Source of the DNA: JASGKO01 sp049840595
Lineage (GTDB): Bacteria; Verrucomicrobiota; Verrucomicrobiia; Chthoniobacterales; Chthoniobacteraceae
NCBI GenBank assembly: GCA_049840595.1
Contig: JASGKO010000043.1
Coordinates: forward strand, 62,001-126,000
Direction: 5' to 3'
Length of the DNA: 64,000 bases
The position numbers and the translations under genes were made by a program. Under the pieces are notes generated by a model, which was given only the letters and a program-made list of their open reading frames with translations, ran no database searches and was not told the origin of the DNA. Positions 24,175-31,483 of this stretch are shown here, in pieces (positions within the stretch are counted from its first letter, which is position 1; each line of letters opens with the position of its first letter).

Positions 24175-24873
24175 ATGCTCAAGCACATCCTCCTCCCGAT
24201 GGCTGCGTTGCTGGTGACGTGGCTGGCTCCTGCGCCAGTGCAGGCGCAAACCCCAGCCCCTACCGCTCCGATTCGGGTCGCCTGTGTGGGCGATAGCATT
24301 ACCTTTGGCTATTTGCTCAAGGACCGTGCCCACGATGCCTATCCGGCGGTACTACAGGGGCTGCTCGGCCCGGGCTGGCAGGTAGGGAATTTCGGGGTCT
24401 CGGGCTGCACCCTGCTGAAGGCGGGCGACCGCCCTTACTGGAAGCAAAAAGCCCTTCAGCAGGCGCTCAGCTTCGCGCCGCAGATCGTGGTGATCCAGCT
24501 CGGGACCAACGACACCAAGCCGCAGAATTTCACGCATGAGGCTGATTTTGCCGGGGATGCCGCCGCGCTGGTAGAGTTGTTTACCAGCCCGCCCCCTCAC
24601 CCCAAAGTCTGGCTCTGCCTGCCGGTGCCGATTTACGGGAACAAAATGATGATCAACGAGCAGAACCTGGAAAGCCTGATCGCGAAGCTGCGCCAGGTGG
24701 CCCTGGATAAAAGCCTGCCAATCATCGACCTCCACTCGGCCCTCGCCGGGCATGAGGAGCTGTTCCCCGATGGCGTGCACCCCAATCCCGCCGGAGCCAG
24801 GCTGATGGCCGAAGCCGTGGCGAAAGCGCTGCAGGCCGCCGAACCCAGCGCGGCTGCGAGTCCGGCGAACTGA
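24175..24873 (+). CDS. Secreted SGNH/GDSL-type esterase
   Basis: A 232-residue hydrolase with an N-terminal signal peptide (about residues 1-24, ending VQA). It carries the SGNH catalytic blocks: GDSITFG with the nucleophilic serine (block I), GVSGC (II), QLGTNDTK (III) and DGVHPNPAG with the catalytic aspartate and histidine (V). It is likely to remove acetyl or other acyl groups from plant polysaccharides, judging from the neighbouring GH2 glycosidase 28 bases downstream and the divergent rhamnose isomerase. Exact substrate unknown. Confidence 0.85.
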   Translation: MLKHILLPMAALLVTWLAPAPVQAQTPAPTAPIRVACVGDSITFGYLLKDRAHDAYPAVLQGLLGPGWQVGNFGVSGCTLLKAGDRPYWKQKALQQALSFAPQIVVIQLGTNDTKPQNFTHEADFAGDAAALVELFTSPPPHPKVWLCLPVPIYGNKMMINEQNLESLIAKLRQVALDKSLPIIDLHSALAGHEELFPDGVHPNPAGARLMAEAVAKALQAAEPSAAASPAN

Positions 24874-24901
24874 TCGCGATCCCCCAAACAAAATCACCCC
24901 C

Positions 24902-27900
24902 ATGAAAACATCCCTGATTTCCCGGCTGACGCTGGGCTCCCTGCTCCTCGCCAGCCTGGCGTTGCTGCCCGCGTTCGCCCTCGCCGCTTCGCAGACCGTT
25001 ACAATTCCCGATGTCGGCTGGCATCTCTGGCCGGACACAAAGGCGGAGTGGAAGAGCGACCCCATTTTCCTGCCCAACGACGTGCAGCTCGACAAGCTGC
25101 CGGTAAACGCGCCAACCGGTGGTTGGGCACAGTTGAATGGCAAAACCGGGGTGACCGTGACCCTGCCCGCCACGGTCGAACAATATTTCTGGGGCAAGCT
25201 GGGCTGGCACCCTTACGGGAAGGATTACAAATACGGCGACAGCGATCCCGAGGTGCAGAATGGGAACTACGAGGGCGTCTCGTGGTGGTGGCAATCGGTG
25301 TCGGTTCCGAAGAGCTTCGCCGGGCGCAAGGTGTTGCTGAAAATCCGCGGCGAGCGGTTGCGGGCCGAGGTGTTTGTAAACCAGAAGCTGGTCGGCTATT
25401 TCATCGTGAATGAGGTGCCGTTCGAGTGCGATGTGTCGAAGGTGATCCGGCCCGGGCAGCTCAATCAACTGGCGATTCGGATCACGAATCCAGGCGGCGA
25501 GATGGACTGGATCGATACCCAGCAAATGACGTGGGGCGGCCAGTCGTTCCAGAAAAGCCACGGCTTCGGCGGGCTGGATCGCGCCATCACCTTCACGGCC
25601 TACGACGAGGCTCGGCTGGCCGATGCGTGGGTGTTGAATACGCCCAGGCTGCAAACTGTGCAACCGCACGCGCTGGTGCATAACGACTCGGAAATGGCCT
25701 TCGACGGCAAGGTGCGTTTTACCATCTCGGATCGCGCCGACGGACACGAAATCGCGAGCGTGGAAAAGCCGGTGCAACTCGCGCCGGGCGCGGAGCAGAG
25801 CGTGCAAGCGGAGATCAGCGATCCCACGGCGGTCGCGTGGTCACCCGCACATCCGCGTCTCTATAAGCTGAGCGCAACCCTGGTGAAGGGTCAGGCGGTC
25901 GAGGATCGCCGGGAGCTTTCCTTTGGCTTTCGCTGGTTCGCGGCGGATGGCATCGGCACGAATGCCGTGCTGCGGCTCAATGGCGACCGGATTCGGCTCT
26001 ACAGTTCCATTTCCTGGGGCTTCTGGGGCTTCAATGGATTGTTCCCCACCCCCGCACTGGCGGAAAAGGAAGTGCGCACCGCGAGGGCGCTGGGCTTGAA
26101 CACGCTCCAGTTCCATCGCAATCCCGGCAAGCCCGAGGTGCTCGACGCGCAGGACCGGCTCGGCCTGCTCCGCTATTGCGAACCGGGCGGCGGCGTGACG
26201 TCGATTGGCAACGACACCTACAAGCACGGCGACTCCACCCAGGGCCCAGTGGACCTGAGCGGCAACGGCGCCGATCCACAGAATTTCGCCCAGCGCTACC
26301 TGGAGGAAAAGATCGTGCGCATGGTGCGCGCCCTGCGGTCGCATCCCTCGCTGGTGATGTATTGCCTGCAAAATGAAATGACGCCCGATCTGCACAATCC
26401 GCGCATCGCCCACGTGCTGCGCCTCATTCACACTGAGGACCCAAGCCGGATCGTGATCATGAAGTCCGGCATCGAGCCGAACAACCAGTGCTGGATGCAA
26501 CCCTACGACGACACGATCTACCACGATGACGGCACCGGCTACTCCGGCTGGCGCGATGAGCACACCGTCGGCTGGGGCAAGGGCGTGTGGAAGGACTCGA
26601 TGTATGTCGATGCCGACCACTTCCTGTATGCGACCAAGAACCAGCGCGAGATCATCGCCTGGGGTGAAATGGGCGGCAGCGCGACGCCGGACAACCACGC
26701 CGAGATGGTAAAACAAATCGAGCAGGGCGGTGGCCAGAGCTACGATTTGCAGGATCACCAGGCGATCCTCGCGGCCTACGATCAATTCCTCACCCGCTGG
26801 GGTTTTCGCCAGGCTTTCCCCACGGCGGATCAGCTTTTCCGGGCCATCGGCGACAAAGGCTACGAAACCTGGGGCCTCACCATGGATGCGGCGCGCCTCG
26901 CCGAGGCGACCGATTTCTTCGTGCTGAGCGGCTGGGAATCGACCGCGGTCGAGAATCACTCGGGGTTGGTGGATAATCAGCGCAACCCAAAAGGCGATCC
27001 GGCACTGATCCACGCGCAACTCGCCCCGGTGCTGCCGGTGGTGCAGCTCGATCGCAGCACCGTCGAGCCGGGCGCCACGGTGACGGCGGACCTGTATTTC
27101 CTCAACGAAACGACCGCCGCCGTGAAAGGCACGCTGGATCTCGTGTTGCGCGATGCAACCGGGAAGGAGACGAAGATCGGCAGCTACCCGGTTCCAGCCT
27201 GGCAGCGTGACCAATTCGTTTACCCGATTGCGAGCAAGGTCTCCGTGACGCTTGCGGCCACCGAGGGCACTTGCACCGTGCGGCTGGAACTCCAGGGCGA
27301 GACCAAGGCCACGAACCAGCGCCAAATTTACGTGATCAACCCATCCCCCGCCCTGCCCAAGCAGATGGTGATCGAGGTGGATGGGCAATCCAACCCGGCC
27401 ACCAGGGCCCTCGCGAAGCTTCCCTTCACCGTCCCGGCGAAAAATCCGGCGCCGGATGGAAACCTCCTCGTCATCACCGGCAGCAAAAAAGCGCCCTTGG
27501 AGATTACTGACGACATGCTCAACCAGGTGCGCAAAGGCACCTCGCTCCTCGTGCTGCCGCAGGACCCGACCAGCGCCGACCACTTTGCTCAGGCCCTCGC
27601 CGCCGCCGGTGCGTTCCAATACCACGGCCTCGTCGGCCCCAGCCGCGCCTCGTGGATGGGCAACTGGGTCTTCGTCCGCCAGCATCCGCTTTACGCCGGC
27701 CTGCCCGTGAATGAGGTGATGCACTCCGACTACCAGCAAGCCTATGTCGGCGTGGACGGCGCGCTCGTCGAGGGCCCCGACGTGGAAATCTGCGCCGCCT
27801 ACAGCCGCGACCACGACAAAAATATCGGCGCCGCTACCTTCACCGCCAAGCTCGGCCAGGGCCGCATCGTCTTCCAACTCGTCAGCGGCATGAATGATCT

Positions 27901-27964
27901 GATGGAACAACGCTGGCTGGCGAATGCGGTGAATTATCTTTCGACGAAGTCCAGCGACCGTTGA
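24902..27964 (+). CDS. Secreted glycoside hydrolase family 2 protein
   Basis: A 1020-residue exported enzyme with a signal peptide (about residues 1-28). A jelly-roll sugar-binding domain (about 90-220) contains SVPKSFAGRKVLLKIRGE and LRAEVFVNQKLVGY. An immunoglobulin-like domain and a TIM barrel follow. The presumed acid/base is glutamate 492 in LQNEM and the presumed nucleophile is glutamate 589 in WGEMGG. A C-terminal beta-sandwich region extends the protein beyond the core. This is the general GH2 layout (beta-galactosidase, mannosidase or glucuronidase type), but the glycan specificity cannot be read from the sequence. It sits 28 bases after the esterase, so the two are probably co-transcribed and act on the same side-chain-bearing polysaccharide. 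Confidence 0.82.
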   Translation: MKTSLISRLTLGSLLLASLALLPAFALAASQTVTIPDVGWHLWPDTKAEWKSDPIFLPNDVQLDKLPVNAPTGGWAQLNGKTGVTVTLPATVEQYFWGKLGWHPYGKDYKYGDSDPEVQNGNYEGVSWWWQSVSVPKSFAGRKVLLKIRGERLRAEVFVNQKLVGYFIVNEVPFECDVSKVIRPGQLNQLAIRITNPGGEMDWIDTQQMTWGGQSFQKSHGFGGLDRAITFTAYDEARLADAWVLNTPRLQTVQPHALVHNDSEMAFDGKVRFTISDRADGHEIASVEKPVQLAPGAEQSVQAEISDPTAVAWSPAHPRLYKLSATLVKGQAVEDRRELSFGFRWFAADGIGTNAVLRLNGDRIRLYSSISWGFWGFNGLFPTPALAEKEVRTARALGLNTLQFHRNPGKPEVLDAQDRLGLLRYCEPGGGVTSIGNDTYKHGDSTQGPVDLSGNGADPQNFAQRYLEEKIVRMVRALRSHPSLVMYCLQNEMTPDLHNPRIAHVLRLIHTEDPSRIVIMKSGIEPNNQCWMQPYDDTIYHDDGTGYSGWRDEHTVGWGKGVWKDSMYVDADHFLYATKNQREIIAWGEMGGSATPDNHAEMVKQIEQGGGQSYDLQDHQAILAAYDQFLTRWGFRQAFPTADQLFRAIGDKGYETWGLTMDAARLAEATDFFVLSGWESTAVENHSGLVDNQRNPKGDPALIHAQLAPVLPVVQLDRSTVEPGATVTADLYFLNETTAAVKGTLDLVLRDATGKETKIGSYPVPAWQRDQFVYPIASKVSVTLAATEGTCTVRLELQGETKATNQRQIYVINPSPALPKQMVIEVDGQSNPATRALAKLPFTVPAKNPAPDGNLLVITGSKKAPLEITDDMLNQVRKGTSLLVLPQDPTSADHFAQALAAAGAFQYHGLVGPSRASWMGNWVFVRQHPLYAGLPVNEVMHSDYQQAYVGVDGALVEGPDVEICAAYSRDHDKNIGAATFTAKLGQGRIVFQLVSGMNDLMEQRWLANAVNYLSTKSSDR

Positions 27965-28136
27965 TCTTTGCCAACCTTCCAAAGAAAGCGAACGAAACGA
28001 GTATCACTGACAACTGCGCAAATGCGAACTTCGCGAGAAACTTTGCGCACAAACGCGGCATCGGGCTGGACGAATGGGTGCGGGGGAGGCAAGCTTTCGC
28101 CCTGACCCACCCCACTCCGTACCCCGCGATTTACTC

Positions 28137-29555
28137 ATGAGCACCAGCTTTATCACCGACGACTTCCTTCTCGAAACCAAAGTAGCCCGCCGCCTGTATC
28201 ACGAGGTGGCGGCCCGGGAGCCGATCTTCGATTATCACAGCCATCTGCCGCCGAAGGAAATCGCCGAGAACCGCACCTTTGCCAATCTGGCCGACATCTG
28301 GCTCGGCGGCGATCACTACAAGTGGCGCGCGATGCGCACCGACGGGGTGGACGAACGCTTCTGCACCGGCGACGCGGAGCCGTATGACAAGTTCCTCGCC
28401 TGGGCACGCACGGTGCCACACACCCTGCGCAATCCGCTCTATCACTGGACGCATCTGGAGCTGAAACGCTACTTCGGCATCGACCGGCTGCTGAATGAAA
28501 AGAGCGCGAAAGCGATCTGGGACGAGGCGAATGAAAAGCTGAAGACGCCGGAGCTGAGCACGCGCGGGATCATGAAAAAATTCCGTGTCGTGGTGCAGTG
28601 CACAACCGACGATCCGACCGATTCGCTGGAGTATCACCAGGCGCTGCGGCAGGAGCGCGGGGCGCTGCACGTGTATCCCACCTTCCGCCCGGACAAGGCG
28701 GTGTGGATCGCCGATGCGGCAGCGTTCCAGGCCTGGTGCGGGAAGCTGGAAGCGGCGGCGCAGATCAATACCGACAGCTTCAACGGTTTCCTCGACGCGC
28801 TGAAGCAGCGGCACGAATTTTTCCATTCACTCGGCTGCCGGCTTTCCGATCACGGCATGGAGCAGTGCTACGACGATTTCTGCGACGACGCGACGGCGGC
28901 CTCGATCTTTGCCAAGGCGCGCGGTGGCACCTCACCTACGCTGGACGAGGCGAAGCAATTCGCGGCGTGGATGATGATTTTCTTCGGCCACCTCGATGCG
29001 GAGAAGGGCTGGACGAAGCAGCTCCACCTCGGCGCGCTGCGGAACAACAACGGCCGCCTGCTCGCGAAGCTGGGGCCGGATACCGGCTTCGACTCGATCG
29101 GCGATTTCCCGCAGGGGCGCGCGCTCTCGCGTTACCTCGACCGGCTCGACCAGGACAACGCGCTGCCGAAGACGATCATCTACAACCTTAACCCGGCGGA
29201 CAATTATCTCTTCGCGACGATGATCGGGAATTACCAGGACGGCTCGAGCGCGGGCAAGGTGCAGTTCGGCTCCGGCTGGTGGTTCCTCGACCAGAAGGAA
29301 GCGATGGAGTGGCAGATGAATGCGCTCTCGAATCTCGGGCTGCTCTACCGCTTCGTCGGCATGGTGACGGATTCGCGCAGCTTCATGAGCTATTGCCGTC
29401 ACGAGTATTTCCGCCGCGTGCTCTGCAACCTGATCGGCAACGACGTGGAGAAAGGGCTGATTCCGGATGACTGGGATCTTTACTCGCGGCTGGTGCGGAA
29501 TATCTGCTTCAAGAATTGTGAGCGGTATTTCGGGCTGGATGCGGCGATTGGGTAA
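28137..29555 (+). CDS. uxaC: Uronate (glucuronate/galacturonate) isomerase
   Basis: A 472-residue cytoplasmic enzyme of the amidohydrolase superfamily that isomerises D-glucuronate to D-fructuronate and D-galacturonate to D-tagaturonate. Family motifs: FDYHSHLPPKEIAENRTF near residue 30 with the metal-ligand histidines, DIWLGGDHYKWR, CTTDDPTDSLEYH, and the C-terminal TDSRSFMSYCRHEYFRR. The start at 28137 fits the conserved opening; in-frame codons upstream are low in similarity. It completes a pectin-sugar set with rhaA, the esterase and the GH2 enzyme. The gap of 172 bases to the GH2 gene means a separate promoter is possible. Confidence 0.93.
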   Translation: MSTSFITDDFLLETKVARRLYHEVAAREPIFDYHSHLPPKEIAENRTFANLADIWLGGDHYKWRAMRTDGVDERFCTGDAEPYDKFLAWARTVPHTLRNPLYHWTHLELKRYFGIDRLLNEKSAKAIWDEANEKLKTPELSTRGIMKKFRVVVQCTTDDPTDSLEYHQALRQERGALHVYPTFRPDKAVWIADAAAFQAWCGKLEAAAQINTDSFNGFLDALKQRHEFFHSLGCRLSDHGMEQCYDDFCDDATAASIFAKARGGTSPTLDEAKQFAAWMMIFFGHLDAEKGWTKQLHLGALRNNNGRLLAKLGPDTGFDSIGDFPQGRALSRYLDRLDQDNALPKTIIYNLNPADNYLFATMIGNYQDGSSAGKVQFGSGWWFLDQKEAMEWQMNALSNLGLLYRFVGMVTDSRSFMSYCRHEYFRRVLCNLIGNDVEKGLIPDDWDLYSRLVRNICFKNCERYFGLDAAIG

Positions 29556-29925
29556 GTGGCCTGCGGCGCTGGGGGGCGAGACTTGTCTCGCCCGGAGAAA
29601 GCGGCGACGTGTCGCCGCAGTCCAAGGGGTAAATGGACGAGCGAGCGCTTATAGCCCATACGTCAAGGGACGTTCATTCAAAGACCTCCTCGTTCCCACA
29701 GTGAGGCTGTGGGAACGCAATTGCCGGGGGACACTCGGTGTCGTGGTCCGGGAGGTTTGTGCGTCTTGATCATCCATGGCCTATGCCACGGTCGGCGAGA
29801 CTCCTGCCTCGTCCTCCCACGCATTCCGCATTCCCTTCACTGGCCCAAAACAAAACCGGCACCTGAACCCTGCAGGGCTCAGATGCCGGTGGTTTAACTT
29901 TGATCGAGGATTTCTCGAGCCGGGA
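29556..29925. repeat. Intergenic region with hairpin-rich repeats
   Basis: 370 bases without a credible gene. At 29574-29593 GGGCGAGAC and GTCTCGCCC pair, and at 29601-29618 GCGGCGAC and GTCGCCGC pair. The same two hairpins recur in inverted order at 51675-51718. At 29691-29717 CGTTCCCACAG pairs perfectly with CTGTGGGAACG around TGAGG, followed by GACACTCGGTGTC; a relative lies at 60672-60730. The hairpins may end the uxaC transcript. Confidence 0.65.
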
Positions 29926-30429
29926 TTAGTTGGCCGGAGAAGCGGCGGGCGTCGCGGAGGCGGCGGCAGCAGCTTTCTTTTTGCGGGCCTTCTTCACCGG
30001 GCTGGCGGCGGGCGAAGCGCTGGCGGCCGCGGTTGCGGCGGCAGGGCTGGCTTCGGCCTTGGCTTCCTTCGCGCCGAGGATGACTTTCGTCACTTCATAC
30101 GCGTTCTTGGCCGTTTTGGTCGCGGTGCCGCGAACGTAGGAACCCACCTTGATATCGGCAAAGGTCGCAGCCGCGTCGCCATTCAACACCGTGGCGCCGG
30201 AGCCCACGGTGAAGGTGCGGACGTTGCCGGCCTTGCTGGTCAGGGTGAAGGTCTTGGCATTCGCATCCACCCCACTTACCACACCGTGGAAGGGGGGGTG
30301 CTTTTCCTTGGCTGCGGCAGCAGCTGGAGTCGCCGAGGCGGCGGGCGCCTGCGCGTGTAGCGCGGGGGTGCCGAGGCCGAGGGTAACGGCGATGAGGGAG
30401 ACAATGGCTGATTTGATCAGGGTTTTCAT
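29926..30429 (-). CDS. Secreted DUF5666-like protein with Ala/Lys-rich tail
   Basis: A 167-residue exported protein. A signal peptide (about residues 1-27, ending LHA) is followed by an Ala-rich linker and a small beta-domain, FHGVVSGVDANAKTFTLTS and then VRTFTVGSGATVLNGDAAAT, of the DUF5666/OB-like kind. The tail is low-complexity Ala/Pro/Ser with a KKARKKK cluster. Function unknown; the basic tail could bind nucleic acid or polyanionic envelope polymers. The start at 30429 was chosen for the signal peptide. Upstream, GCTTTACAAAATT is shared with the porin-like gene at 1660 and may be part of a promoter. Confidence 0.65.
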   Translation of the reverse strand: MKTLIKSAIVSLIAVTLGLGTPALHAQAPAASATPAAAAAKEKHPPFHGVVSGVDANAKTFTLTSKAGNVRTFTVGSGATVLNGDAAATFADIKVGSYVRGTATKTAKNAYEVTKVILGAKEAKAEASPAAATAAASASPAASPVKKARKKKAAAAASATPAASPAN

Positions 30430-30615
30430 ATTGTTGATCATCTGACGGGGTTGAACCTCCAGTTTCATCAAACTTTTTTAAAACAATTTTGTAAAGCGGC
30501 AACGCCGGGACCGCCTTTCTGAAAATCGGCGGCGTGGAATTGAAGCGGTTGTATTTTTTGACAGGATGAAGAGGATGACCCGGATGGATTAAACAGATCG
30601 CGCAAGCTGACTTCC

Positions 30616-31467
30616 ATGGCGACAACTTCTCAACCTTACCGCGGACGCCTGGCCCCCTCGCCGACGGGGTTGCTGCATCTCGGGCATGCGCGGACGTTTG
30701 CCATGGCGGCGGAACGAGCCCGCGGGGGCGAGTTCCTGCTGCGGATCGAGGATCTGGACCAGATGCGGTGCAAGCCGGAGTTTGAAGCGGCGGTTTATGA
30801 AGATCTGCGCTGGCTGGGGCTGAGCTGGAGCGAGGGGCCGGACGTGGATGGGCCGTTTGCGCCCTATCGCCAGAGTGAGCGGCGGGCATGGTATCTGGCG
30901 GCCTGGGAGAAACTGCGGGCGGGCGGCTTCATTTACCCGTGTTTCTGTTCGCGCAAGGATGTTCAACAAGCGGTAACCGCCCCGCATGGCGATGATGAGC
31001 CGGTTTATCCGGGGACGTGTCGGCCTGCGGTGGGAACCATCAGCGACGATCAAGCACCAGGCGGAAAGACGTGGCGCTTCCGGGTGCCGGATGGGGAACG
31101 GCTGCGCTTTCACGACGAATATGCCGGGGAACAACAGACGGTGGCGGGCGTGGACTTCGGCGATTTCGTGATCTGGCGACGGGACGATGTGCCGGCCTAT
31201 CAACTCGCGGTGGTGGCGGATGATGCGGCGATGGGGATCACCGAGGTAGTGCGGGGAGATGATCTGCGGGTTTCGACCTTCCGGCAGCTTTTGCTCTACC
31301 GGGCGCTCGGGCTTACGCCGCCGAGGTTCTATCACTGCCCGCTCGTGCTGGATGCGAGCGGGCGACGGCTGGCCAAGCGCGAAGATGCGCTCAGCCTGCG
31401 TACGCTCCGGGAACGCGGCATCACACCGGAGCAGATTCGGAACGGGGATTTTGGGGCAGATTTTTAA
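30616..31467 (+). CDS. gluQ: Glutamyl-Q tRNA(Asp) synthetase
   Basis: A 283-residue truncated glutamyl-tRNA synthetase paralogue that attaches glutamate to queuosine in tRNA-Asp. It has the class I motifs (HLGH in the HIGH position, RLAKR in the KMSKS position) and RLAPSPTGLLHLGHARTF, but lacks the anticodon-binding domain, as expected for GluQ. It also has the substrate loop LRIEDLDQMR and an insertion with CFCSRKDVQQA and a CR pair, typical of the zinc region. The start at 30616 fits the family. It converges on ppc, with a palindrome between the two stops. Confidence 0.92.
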   Translation: MATTSQPYRGRLAPSPTGLLHLGHARTFAMAAERARGGEFLLRIEDLDQMRCKPEFEAAVYEDLRWLGLSWSEGPDVDGPFAPYRQSERRAWYLAAWEKLRAGGFIYPCFCSRKDVQQAVTAPHGDDEPVYPGTCRPAVGTISDDQAPGGKTWRFRVPDGERLRFHDEYAGEQQTVAGVDFGDFVIWRRDDVPAYQLAVVADDAAMGITEVVRGDDLRVSTFRQLLLYRALGLTPPRFYHCPLVLDASGRRLAKREDALSLRTLRERGITPEQIRNGDFGADF

Positions 31468-31480
31468 CCGCGGTTAAAAA
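31461..31480. terminator. Perfect 20-base palindrome between convergent gluQ and ppc
   Basis: TTTTTAACCGCGGTTAAAAA contains the gluQ stop codon and ends four bases from the ppc stop. It could act as a bidirectional terminator. It also equals the two ends of the 9394-9462 element joined without the middle. Confidence 0.5.
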
Positions 31481-31483
31481 ATC

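Noticed and set aside
25841..27982. Long open frame on the minus strand (713 codons) opposite the GH2 gene
   Set aside because: It is a shadow of the GC-rich forward gene: no family motifs, unusual residue content, and the forward strand encodes a clear signal peptide and GH2 active site.
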